Positions 15,270-21,515 of a DNA stretch of 21,515 nt are shown here, one piece after another. Under the pieces are notes generated by a model. It was not told where the DNA came from. It ran no database searches and worked only from the letters and a program-made list of their open reading frames with translations. The stretch lies in NCBI GenBank assembly GCA_035528375.1, contig DATKYS010000077.1:1-21515 (forward strand). The letters run 5' to 3'. Numbering within the stretch: position 1 is the stretch's first letter; every line of letters starts with the position of its first letter. The position numbers were made by a program, and so were the translations under genes. This stretch comes from a bacterium. Lineage in GTDB: Bacteria; RBG-13-66-14.

Positions 15270-16148
15270 CTAGGCCCGGGGCGCCACGGGGACCTTCGCC
15301 TCGGACGGGTCCTTCTCGTTTATCAGCCGGCCGCCGATCTCCACGACCTTCAGATCGGGGTAGATGACCGCCGGGCAAGCCGCCACGCAGTCGCCGCAGG
15401 AGTTGCACAGCGCGGTGTCCACGTGCCGGGCCTTCTTCCTGACCGTCACCGTGAAGTTGCCCACGTAGCCGTCCACCTTGGTGACCTCGGACCAGGTCAG
15501 AAGCTCGATGTTGGGGTGGATGCCCACGTCCACCATCTTGGGCGTCAGGATGCAGGCGGCGCAGTCCAGGGTGGGGAAGGTCTTGTCGAAGAAGGCCATG
15601 TGTCCGCCCACCGAGGGCTCCTTCTCCACCAGGTAGACCTTCTGACCGGCTATTGCGCACTTGAGGGCGGCCTCGATGCCGGCGATTCCGGCGCCGATGA
15701 CCAGGACCGCCGGGTTCACGTCCACCTTCTCCGGGAAGAGCTCCTCCTGGTTGGAGACCCGGAAGACCTCGGCGGCTATCAGGCGCTTGGCCTTCTCCGT
15801 CGCCCGGGCCTTGTCCGTGTGGACCCAGGAGACCTGCTCCCGGATGTTGGCCATGGCGAACAGGTAGGGGTTTATCCCCGCCTCGGCCACCGTGCGGCGG
15901 AAGGTGCGCTCGTGCATCAGGGGCGAGCAGGAGGAGACCACCACGTGGGTGAGGTGCAGCTCCTCGATGTCCTTCTGGATGAGTGCCTGCCCCGGATCGG
16001 AGCACATGTACTGGTAGTGCCGGGCCACGCGCACGCCGGGCAGGGTGCCGGCGTACTCGGCCACCGCCTTGACGTCCACCGTCTGCGAGATGTTGGAGCC
16101 GCAGTGGCAGACGTACACGCCTATTCTTTTGCTGCCGTTTTCGCTCAT
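15270..16148 (-). CDS. hdrA: HdrA N-terminal half only (split HdrA)
   Basis: The product has 292 residues and contains just the first part of HdrA: VCHCG (14-17), YMCS (Cys49), SSCSP (Cys74), the FAD motif IGAGIAGIEA (151-160), GGHMA, DCAAC, and a ferredoxin motif CNSCGDCVAAC (248-258). Residues 8-258 align without gaps to the start of the intact HdrA-GltD protein. It then ends with a short tail (KVPVAPRA) and a TAG stop. The downstream DNA holds repeats, not a frame-shifted remainder, so this looks like a genuine split and not a sequencing error. The missing C-terminal half is fused to the NuoG-like protein two genes on, so the two may build one FAD site together; this is inference. I chose ATG 16148 because homology starts there. 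The frame runs back to 16277 without similarity. Confidence 0.9.
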   Translation of the reverse strand: MSENGSKRIGVYVCHCGSNISQTVDVKAVAEYAGTLPGVRVARHYQYMCSDPGQALIQKDIEELHLTHVVVSSCSPLMHERTFRRTVAEAGINPYLFAMANIREQVSWVHTDKARATEKAKRLIAAEVFRVSNQEELFPEKVDVNPAVLVIGAGIAGIEAALKCAIAGQKVYLVEKEPSVGGHMAFFDKTFPTLDCAACILTPKMVDVGIHPNIELLTWSEVTKVDGYVGNFTVTVRKKARHVDTALCNSCGDCVAACPAVIYPDLKVVEIGGRLINEKDPSEAKVPVAPRA

Positions 16149-16254
16149 ATTCCGTACCCCGTGGGGCTCAGGCTTTCGCGCCTCACCCCTGGTCTGGAGG
16201 GACGGCACACGGCGTTGCCGCCCTGCTGTTGTCATCGCTCTTCCCGCGGTTCCT

Positions 16255-17133
16255 TTACGGAAGGACGGCCTCGGCATGGGTGAGGCTGTCTTTCAGCATG
16301 AGCTCCTTGGGGGTGAGCCCCAGAGCCCGGCCCATGAGCTGGGTGAAGTACAGCACCGGTATCTGCACGTCCTCGCCGAGGTGGCGGCTGACCTTTTTCT
16401 GGTAGGACTCCAGGGTCACGTGGCACAGGGAGCAGGCGGTGACGATGCAGTCCGCCCCGGAGTCCTTGGCGTTCTTCAAGAGCTTGCCGACCAGGGTGCG
16501 GCCGACGTGAGGCTGGGTGGTCATCAGGATGCCGCCGCAGCACTTGGACTTGAGGGGGAAGTTCACCGGCTCGGCGCCCGTCCAGGCCACCAGGTCGTCC
16601 AGGGTGTGGGGCCACTCCTCGTCGTCGAACTCGCCGTAGGGGCGGCCGATCTGGCAGCCGTAGTACGGGGCGACCTTGAGGCCGGTCAGGGGCGTCGTAA
16701 CCGCCGCCCGGACCCGCTCCTCGCCGACGTCGTTGGCCAGGACGTCCAGAACGTGGCGCACGTTGACCTTGCCCGAGTACGTCAGGCCGCCGGTGGCCAG
16801 GGCCTCGTTAATGTCCTCGCGGAGCTTGGGGTTCGAGGCGATGTACTTCTTGGCCTTGGCCAGGATGACGTAGCATCCGCTGCAGCTCGTGACGATGTCG
16901 GGCCGGCCGGTCTTCTCCGCCAGGGCCAGGTTGCGGGCCGAGAGGACGAAGGCCTTCCGCGCGTCAATGGCGATATAGTTGGAGGCGCCGCAGCAGTTCC
17001 AGTCCTCGAGCTCCACCAGCTCGATCCCGAGCTTCCGGGTCACGCCCCTGACCGAGGCGTCGTACGCCCGGCTGGTCGTCGTCTGCGAGCAGCCCGGGTA
17101 GTACGTGTATTGGATACCGTTAGGGACGGCCAT
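16255..17133 (-). CDS. hdrB: HdrB, catalytic CCG-domain subunit of heterodisulfide reductase-like complex
   Basis: The 292-residue protein has two CCG domains. The first has YYPGC (Cys15), NCCGAS (Cys47, Cys48) and CSGC (Cys84, Cys87). The second has YYGCQ (Cys160), KCCGG (Cys198, Cys199) and CSLC (Cys234, Cys237). In methanogens the two CCG domains bind noncubane [4Fe-4S] clusters that reduce CoM-S-S-CoB. Bacterial homologues act on other, mostly unknown, acceptors. No methanogenesis gene is in the window, so the substrate here is open. It starts 3 bp after the hdrC stop, so the two genes are co-translated. The length is typical for the family. Confidence 0.94.
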   Translation of the reverse strand: MAVPNGIQYTYYPGCSQTTTSRAYDASVRGVTRKLGIELVELEDWNCCGASNYIAIDARKAFVLSARNLALAEKTGRPDIVTSCSGCYVILAKAKKYIASNPKLREDINEALATGGLTYSGKVNVRHVLDVLANDVGEERVRAAVTTPLTGLKVAPYYGCQIGRPYGEFDDEEWPHTLDDLVAWTGAEPVNFPLKSKCCGGILMTTQPHVGRTLVGKLLKNAKDSGADCIVTACSLCHVTLESYQKKVSRHLGEDVQIPVLYFTQLMGRALGLTPKELMLKDSLTHAEAVLP

Positions 17134-17136
17134 CGT

Positions 17137-17712
17137 CTATTTCCTTTCCTCCATAACGGCCATCATCTTCTGAAGGCCTTTGATGCCCTTTATCTTGTGC
17201 GCCCCCAGATCCAGACGGCCCCTGACCAACATCTTCGAGGCGAAACCGAGCTGACCCAGGGCTTTGAAGATGCCCGTGCGGAAGTAGAACTTCAGCATGA
17301 GCAGGAACTCCGCGGAGAGGCCGTACTTGTCTATGATGGAGTTGAAGGCGGTGGCCAGCTCGTGCCCCTTCTTGATCCGCGGGATGATGCCCTCGTCCTC
17401 GCCCAGCCGCTTGAGCTGGTACATGATGTCGGTCCAGGGGATGCCGGCGGGGCATCGCACCGTGCAGGAGTAGCACGAGGCGCACAGCCACACGGAATTG
17501 CTCACCAGCACCTCGTGGATGATGTCGGCGCGCAGGGCCGCCACTATCTGCCGCGGGGTGAAATCCATGGCGTAGCCGGTCGGGCAGGAGGCCGAACAGG
17601 TGCCGCACTGGATGCACATGTTGACCTTGTCCCCGTTGGGGATGAGCATCACCTCTTCCAGGAATTTCCTGGTCAGCTCCCGGCCCTCTACCTTGCCGTC
17701 TATAACCCGCAT
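17137..17712 (-). CDS. hdrC: HdrC, two-[4Fe-4S] ferredoxin-like subunit
   Basis: The 191-residue protein has two classical ferredoxin motifs, CIQCGTCSASCP (Cys33, 36, 39, 43) and CASCYSCTVRCP (Cys77, 80, 83, 87), followed by a helical C-terminal region. HdrC carries electrons from HdrA to HdrB. It is the first gene of the minus-strand operon. The Shine-Dalgarno site GGAGG is strong, about 8 nt before the ATG. The upstream 630 bp holds a promoter (18056-18084) and a Rex-like operator (17820-17837). The last residues are basic (KMMAVMEERK) and the length is usual. Confidence 0.95.
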   Translation of the reverse strand: MRVIDGKVEGRELTRKFLEEVMLIPNGDKVNMCIQCGTCSASCPTGYAMDFTPRQIVAALRADIIHEVLVSNSVWLCASCYSCTVRCPAGIPWTDIMYQLKRLGEDEGIIPRIKKGHELATAFNSIIDKYGLSAEFLLMLKFYFRTGIFKALGQLGFASKMLVRGRLDLGAHKIKGIKGLQKMMAVMEERK

Positions 17713-17802
17713 CGGTTTTCCTCCGTCAACTGGAATCAGCCGCGCCGGGGGGCCGATTGACCCGTATGGAAAGAGCTAAGGGTTCGGCAAAAACGGATAG
17801 TG

Positions 17803-17837
17803 ATTATGCGCAAACGATAATGTGAAATAATTCTCAA
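17803..17837. promoter_or_regulatory. Rex-like operator and neighbouring dyad upstream of hdrC
   Basis: Bases 17820-17837 read ATGTGAA-ATAA-TTCTCAA. This matches the Rex consensus TTGTGAA-N4-TTCACAA at 12 of 14 arm positions. Rex is a repressor that senses the NADH/NAD+ ratio, which would suit an operon encoding NADH-linked enzymes. It lies about 110 bp upstream of the hdrC start, inside the predicted leader. Adjacent bases 17803-17807 (ATTAT) and 17817-17821 (ATAAT) form another small inverted repeat. The assignment rests on pattern alone. Confidence 0.45.
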
Positions 17838-17854
17838 ACTGGACGCGAAGAAAG

Positions 17855-17880
17855 GGGACAAAGAACCGCTCTTTTCTCCC
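17855..17880. other. Interrupted hairpin in the hdrC leader
   Basis: Arms GGGA (17855-17858) / TCCC (17877-17880) and AAAGA (17860-17864) / TCTTT (17870-17874) form a two-part stem around a 5-nt loop. There is no U-tract behind it on the minus-strand RNA, so it is not a plain terminator. A role in leader RNA is possible but unsupported. Confidence 0.35.
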
Positions 17881-18055
17881 TCGTTCAATCCCCGCACCCG
17901 GCCGCGAAGCAGCTCCGGTCAAACGTAACGGCGGCAGCCGTGTCGAGAGGTTCTCTCAGGTGACGTGGAAACCCGAAGAGATTATTACCGGGCCGGTGGA
18001 AAGTCAAGCTAGACGGGGTATCAATACAGCCCAATACTTACATTTTCCGGACGGA

Positions 18056-18084
18056 ATAATAGCACATTCGTCGGTGCGGTTCAA
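18056..18084 (-). promoter_or_regulatory. Sigma70-like promoter for the hdr-nuo-mvh operon
   Basis: On the minus strand, TTGAAC (reverse complement of 18079-18084) is followed after exactly 17 bp by TATTAT (18056-18061), with an extended -10 TG one base before it. Transcription would start near 18049 and give a leader of about 335 nt before hdrC. The surrounding DNA is AT-richer than the rest of the window. The remaining part of the gap (17880-18343) holds no gene I can support. Confidence 0.6.
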
Positions 18085-18343
18085 CGGTTAATCCGCGGAT
18101 ACTTCGTCTCAATTTTACCGCCGGTCCCGGCGTGATGAACGACCGTCCCTCCCGCCGCGCTCCAGCGGAATCCGGACCGCCCCTGCTCCGACGCCTCCCC
18201 TTCACAGTCCCGCATCCCCAAACTAACTGACCCCACGCTCGGAGCGACCGCCCCCTCTGCACGGGAATCTCCACCCCCCGACCGGCCGGTAGTCGGTCCC
18301 TCCAGGAAGACCCCCCCACCGCCCCCCAACCCGACCGGCCCCC

Positions 18344-18934
18344 TTATTCGGGGATGAGGCCCGAGAATCCCAGGAAGGCCACGGACATGAGCCCGGCGGT
18401 GATGAAGGCGATGGGCAGCCCACGCAGGGGTATCGGGACGTTGCCCACCTCCATCCGCTCGCGCAGTCCCGCCATCAGAAGGAGCGCCAGGGTGAAGCCC
18501 ACCCCCGCCCCCACGGCGTGCACCACGGACTGGAAGAAATCGAAGCCGGAGTCAATGTTGAGGACCGTGACGCCCAGGACGGCGCAGTTGGTGGTGATCA
18601 GGGGCAGGAAGATGCCCAGCGCCCGGTACAGGCTGGGCAGGGACTTCTGCATGATGATTTCCACCGTCTGCACCAGGCTGGCGATGACCAGGATGAAGAA
18701 GATGGTCCGCATCCAGGCCAGATCCAGGGGGATGAGGATGAAGTAGTAGATGAGCCAGGTGACCACCGCGGCGAGGAACATGACGAATATTACCGCCATG
18801 CCCATGCCGAATGCGGAGTCGGTCTGCTTGGAGACGCCGAGGTAGGGGCAGAGGCCCAGGTAGCGCATGAGGACGAAGTTGTTGACCAGTACCGCGCCGA
18901 TGAAGAGGAGAATGAGCTGGACGCCGTAACTCAT
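18344..18934 (-). CDS. rnfA: RnfA, membrane subunit of the Rnf complex
   Basis: This 196-residue, highly hydrophobic protein has about six membrane segments. [18 protein letters not shown] (Cys29 of LGLCP) and [10 protein letters not shown] (Cys117) are the conserved cysteines that, with the pair in RnfE, hold the iron-sulfur centre inside the membrane. Rnf moves electrons between ferredoxin and NAD+ while pumping Na+ or H+. It overlaps rnfE by 4 bp (ATGA). No rnfB follows it; the next 630 bp are non-coding and then hdrC begins, so rnfA is the last gene of its cluster here. No U-tract terminator was found after it. Confidence 0.96.
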   Translation of the reverse strand: MSYGVQLILLFIGAVLVNNFVLMRYLGLCPYLGVSKQTDSAFGMGMAVIFVMFLAAVVTWLIYYFILIPLDLAWMRTIFFILVIASLVQTVEIIMQKSLPSLYRALGIFLPLITTNCAVLGVTVLNIDSGFDFFQSVVHAVGAGVGFTLALLLMAGLRERMEVGNVPIPLRGLPIAFITAGLMSVAFLGFSGLIPE

Positions 18935-19596
18935 GCCGCCTCCCTGGTGGTCTCGGTGAGCCTTTGCCGCTCGGTGAGAAGGTCGTCGGGGGTTCCGACG
19001 CCCTTCATTTTTTTACGCCGGCGCCGCCAGGTGAAGTAGCCCATCATGAGGCCGATGGTGATGAAGGCGCCCGGGGAGAGAATCATTATCGTGGCCGGCT
19101 CGAAGTCGGACCCGAAGACGGAGAAGCCCAGGAAGGTCCCGAAGCCCAGGACCTCGCGGATGGTGGCGATGATGAACAGGGCGTAGGTGAAGCCGAGGCC
19201 CATCCCCAGGCCGTCCATGAACGACCGGCCCACGGTGTTCTTCTGGGCGTAGGCCTCGGCCCGGCCCAGGATGATGCAGTTGACCACGATGAGCGGGATG
19301 AAGATGCCCAGCGCCTCGGAGAGGGGCGGCAGGTACGCCTTCATCATCAGCTCCACGATGACCACGAAGGTGGCGATGATGACGATGAAGATGGGGATGC
19401 GGATGCGCTTGGGGACGAGCTTGCGAACGAGGGCGATGATGACGTTGGAGCAGACCAGGACGAAGGTCGCCGCCAGGCCCATCCCCAGGCCCTTCTCCAC
19501 CAGGCTGGAGACGGCCAGCGTCGGGCACAGGCCCAGCGCCAGCACGAATACCGGGTTTTCCCGGAAGAACCCCTTGGTGAACTCCTTTACGGACAA
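18931..19596 (-). CDS. rnfE: RnfE, membrane subunit of the Rnf complex
   Basis: This 221-residue protein is a paralogue of RnfA with inverted topology in the family. [21 protein letters not shown] (Cys24) and [13 protein letters not shown] (Cys107) are the signature regions. The C-terminus is a charged cytoplasmic tail ([11 protein letters not shown]). The start codon is TTG at 19596, preceded by a GAGGAG site. The nearby ATG at 19609 is in another frame and gives no homology. The stop overlaps the rnfA start by 4 bp. The gap to rnfG (304 bp) is unusually long for an Rnf cluster. Confidence 0.94.
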   Translation of the reverse strand: MSVKEFTKGFFRENPVFVLALGLCPTLAVSSLVEKGLGMGLAATFVLVCSNVIIALVRKLVPKRIRIPIFIVIIATFVVIVELMMKAYLPPLSEALGIFIPLIVVNCIILGRAEAYAQKNTVGRSFMDGLGMGLGFTYALFIIATIREVLGFGTFLGFSVFGSDFEPATIMILSPGAFITIGLMMGYFTWRRRRKKMKGVGTPDDLLTERQRLTETTREAA

Positions 19597-19672
19597 GGCT
19601 GCTCCTCATTTAAGGAGGTGTTGCTCAACGTGGCCGTCTGTAGGGTCGGAGGTCCGTCCCCTTTAATCCCCC

Positions 19673-19730
19673 CCGTAGGGACGGGGCTACGTCCCCGTCC
19701 GCGGGCGACCGTGGACGGTCGCCCCTACGG
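19673..19730. repeat. Palindromic element CCGTAGGG...CCCCTACGG
   Basis: The outer arms are imperfect (19673-19680 and 19722-19730). Inside are GACGGGG / CCCCGTC (starting near 19680) and a perfect 10-bp hairpin GGGCGACCGT (19703-19712) / ACGGTCGCCC (19715-19724). It interrupts the rnfG-rnfE gap and belongs to the same family as 1620-1687 and 11291-11346. Confidence 0.75.
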
Positions 19731-19850
19731 CTCCGCACCCGAGGCCGCATCTACCCGACGGCTGCCGGGTTCCGACGATTCCCCGCCGCCCCATCGGCCC
19801 CCCGGCCGCTTCACGGTTCCGGCATCCGCGCGACGACCTATAGCCATCCC

Positions 19851-19900
19851 TCAACCAGCACTCCGTCCCCCAACCAGCCCCCCAACCTATCGGCCCAACC
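19851..19900. repeat. Short CAACC repeats abutting the rnfG stop codon
   Basis: CAACCAGC words start at 19852 and 19871, then weaker CAACC words at 19883 and 19896 run up to the rnfG stop codon (19901-19903). Spacing varies from 12 to 19 bp. The remainder of the 304-bp gap (19597-19672, 19731-19850) shows no gene. Confidence 0.6.
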
Positions 19901-20554
19901 CTAGCGGGGGATGTCGGTGCGGGCCAGGAAGGCGGTCACGCCCTCGCGCACGCCGTCGGTGAAGGCGCGGCTGGTGATGGTGGCGCCGGTGATGGCGGCG
20001 ACCTGATCGAGCGCGGGATCGGCGACGGCGCCCTTCACCAGTTCCAGCCCGTCGGCGTGGAGGCCCAGGTACTGGGCCTGGAACCAGGGAGCCGGCGGCG
20101 GACCCGCGGGGCCCGCGTTATCGGAAAAGAGCCCCCCGATGGCGGTCCACAGCGTCCCCTCGATACGAATCTCGTTGACCCGCTCCCCCAGGCCCGGGGT
20201 CTCGCCCTGCTTGAGGACGCTGGTGCCGGTGATGACCCCGTTCGGGGTGAAACCGGCCATGATTTCCAGGGTCGAGGCGAAGCCCTTGCCGTAGCAGACG
20301 ACGGCGTATCCGAGGACCTTCCCGGAGGCGTCGCCGGCGACGAAGTAGTCCGGGACCTCTAGGCCGCCCTCGGTCTTGGTGACGGCCTCGGTGAAGGCGG
20401 GGTCGGCCCCCTCGGGGAGGACCAGCGCCACGGCGTCGAGGACCTTGGCCCGCTCCTGGGCCGCGATGGTGTCCTTGGTCATCGAGTAGACCAGGCCCAG
20501 CGCCGCGGCCATCACCGCCGTCACGATGAAGAGGGTTGCGCCCAGTTTAAGCAC
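19901..20554 (-). CDS. rnfG: RnfG, covalent-FMN subunit of the Rnf complex
   Basis: The 217-residue protein has one N-terminal membrane helix (LGATLFIVTAVMAAALGLVY) and a periplasmic FMN-binding domain. The flavinylation motif ITGATITS is at 188-195, with Thr194 the expected FMN attachment site. QGETPGLGE (116-124) is the other family signature. Start is GTG at 20554 with a strong AAGGAGGG site. It overlaps the end of rnfD by 8 bp, as is common in rnf operons. An ApbE-type flavin transferase would be needed for modification and is not in the window. Confidence 0.95.
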   Translation of the reverse strand: MLKLGATLFIVTAVMAAALGLVYSMTKDTIAAQERAKVLDAVALVLPEGADPAFTEAVTKTEGGLEVPDYFVAGDASGKVLGYAVVCYGKGFASTLEIMAGFTPNGVITGTSVLKQGETPGLGERVNEIRIEGTLWTAIGGLFSDNAGPAGPPPAPWFQAQYLGLHADGLELVKGAVADPALDQVAAITGATITSRAFTDGVREGVTAFLARTDIPR

Positions 20555-21515
20555 GGCCGGCCCTCCTTTCCCCGAAGAATTTCGGTACGGTGAAGCGGTC
20601 CACCAGCGGCACGGCGGCGTTCATCAACAGGATCGAGTAGCTCACGCCCTCGGGGTATCCGCCCCAGAGGCGTATCACCGAGGCCAGGATGCCGCACCCG
20701 ACGCCGAAAATCCATCGCCCCTTCCTCGTCACCGGGCTGGTGACCATGTCGGTGGCCATGAAGAGCGCCCCGAGCATCAGCCCGCCCGCCAGGAGGTGGA
20801 AGAGCCCCGTCCACACGCCGCCCACCCAGCCGAAGACCGTCATGAACACGGCCACGGTGGCCAGGTAGCCGACGGGTATGCGCCAGTCCGCGATGCCCTT
20901 TATCACGAGTATCAGGGCGCCGATCAAGAGGAGGACGGCGCCGGTCTCGCCGATGCAGCCGCCGACGTTTCCCAGGGCGAGCTTGCCGAGGCCCCCGGCC
21001 CCGGTGAGCTGGGCCACGACGGCCTTGGCCTGGGCGAGCGCCTCGGGTGTGGCGGCGGGATTGGAGAATGCGGCCGCGGCGTCCTTCATCACCGCCAGGG
21101 GCGTCGCCGTGGACACCGCGTCCACCGTCGTGCCGGAAAGGTTCGCCAGGTGCGGAAGCGCCCGGGCGCCCTCGGCGTGGGAGTACCAGTCCGTGGTCAT
21201 GTGCACCGGCCAGGCCGCCAGCAGCACCGCCCGACCGATGAGCGCCGGGTTGAACAGGTTGTACCCCAGCCCGCCGAAGACCTGCTTGGCGATGGCGATG
21301 GCCGCGAAGCTGCCCACCACCGGCATCCACCACGGCACGTAGTACGGGAGGTTGAAGGCCAGCAGGACCCCGGTCACCACCGCCGAGCCGTCCATGACGG
21401 TCACCGGCTTCTTGGTGACGAGCTGGATGACCGCCTCGAAGACCACGGCGCTCACCGCGGCGACGGCGACGAGCATCAGCGACCGCCAGCCCTGGAACCA
21501 CACCGCCCCCGCCAG
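20547..21515 (-). CDS. rnfD: RnfD, covalent-FMN membrane subunit (N-terminus cut by window edge)
   Basis: At least 322 residues are visible and the frame is open to the window end; in-frame residues precede the apparent GTG at 21503, so the true start lies outside. It is a multi-spanning membrane protein. GYNLFNPALIGRAVLLAAWP and VSTATPLAVMK are family regions; the Thr of TATP is the expected FMN attachment residue, where many RnfD/NqrB proteins have SGATP. The C-terminal part, WTGLFHLLAGGLMLGALFMATDMVTSPVTRKG, is characteristic. rnfC and rnfB are expected further upstream, outside the window. The stop overlaps the rnfG start by 8 bp. Confidence 0.95.
   Translation of the reverse strand: MAGAVWFQGWRSLMLVAVAAVSAVVFEAVIQLVTKKPVTVMDGSAVVTGVLLAFNLPYYVPWWMPVVGSFAAIAIAKQVFGGLGYNLFNPALIGRAVLLAAWPVHMTTDWYSHAEGARALPHLANLSGTTVDAVSTATPLAVMKDAAAAFSNPAATPEALAQAKAVVAQLTGAGGLGKLALGNVGGCIGETGAVLLLIGALILVIKGIADWRIPVGYLATVAVFMTVFGWVGGVWTGLFHLLAGGLMLGALFMATDMVTSPVTRKGRWIFGVGCGILASVIRLWGGYPEGVSYSILLMNAAVPLVDRFTVPKFFGERRAGRA

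Noticed and set aside
16149-16277. Longer start for the HdrA N-half at 16277
   Set aside because: The extra 43 residues have no similarity to HdrA. Colinear homology with the intact HdrA begins at 16148.
17797-17837. A second promoter directly at the Rex-like site
   Set aside because: CATAAT and CACTAT -10-like words exist, but no -35 hexamer at 16-18 bp spacing could be found.
17881-17990. tRNA T-loop-like TTCAATCCC and a glycine-riboswitch-like CTCTCAGG in the hdrC leader
   Set aside because: No pairing T-stem or acceptor stem surrounds the first, and the second lacks the rest of the aptamer and lies on the plus strand, opposite to hdrC.
18038-18329. Small minus-strand open frames (93 and 82 codons) after rnfA
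   Set aside because: They overlap each other and the predicted promoter, are Gly/Arg-rich, and show no homology or ribosome site.

Overview
The window is GC-rich bacterial DNA (roughly two-thirds G+C by eye) from an obligately anaerobic, hydrogen- and ferredoxin-metabolising bacterium. The evidence is a group 3c [NiFe]-hydrogenase (MvhADG), heterodisulfide-reductase-like electron-bifurcation modules (HdrABC), NADH-dehydrogenase modules (NuoE/NuoF/NuoG-like), an Rnf ion-translocating complex, Shine-Dalgarno sites, sigma70-like promoters and a lipoprotein signal peptide. I cannot name the lineage from sequence alone. The gene set together with hairpin repeats such as GTAGGGGC...GCCCCTAC would fit an uncultured candidate-phylum bacterium, but that is a guess.

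Layout. 1-430: a 117-bp exact direct repeat, hairpins and a good promoter. 431-1012 (+): a lipoprotein. 1029-1060: a bidirectional terminator. Everything after that is on the minus strand and is read from high to low coordinates. 21515-18344: rnfD (cut by the window edge), rnfG, rnfE, rnfA. 18343-17713: a non-coding leader with a promoter and a Rex-like operator. 17712-1075: hdrC, hdrB, an N-terminal half of HdrA, nuoE, a NuoF-GltD fusion, a NuoG/HoxU-like protein fused to the C-terminal half of HdrA, a full HdrA carrying an internal GltD domain, mvhD, mvhG, mvhA and a hydrogenase maturation protease.

How the genes could work together. MvhAG oxidises H2 and passes electrons through MvhD to HdrA, the flavin bifurcation site. 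HdrBC would receive the higher-potential electrons for a disulfide or other acceptor, and ferredoxin the low-potential ones. NuoE/NuoF and the two GltD modules add NAD(H) and probably NADP(H) ports. Rnf exchanges electrons between ferredoxin and NAD+ and couples this to an ion gradient. The complex is inferred from gene content and has not been shown.

Most notable. HdrA(N)-GltD-HdrA(C) occurs twice: once as a single 1133-residue protein and once broken into separate genes in the same colinear order, with NuoE-NuoF placed before GltD and a NuoG-like module placed before HdrA(C). The breakpoints coincide with the edges of the GltD domain in the intact protein.

The intergenic DNA is also unusual. 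Many gaps hold degenerate direct repeats that often abut the 3' end of the neighbouring gene. One block of repeats at 9000-9304 keeps an exact 61-bp period.
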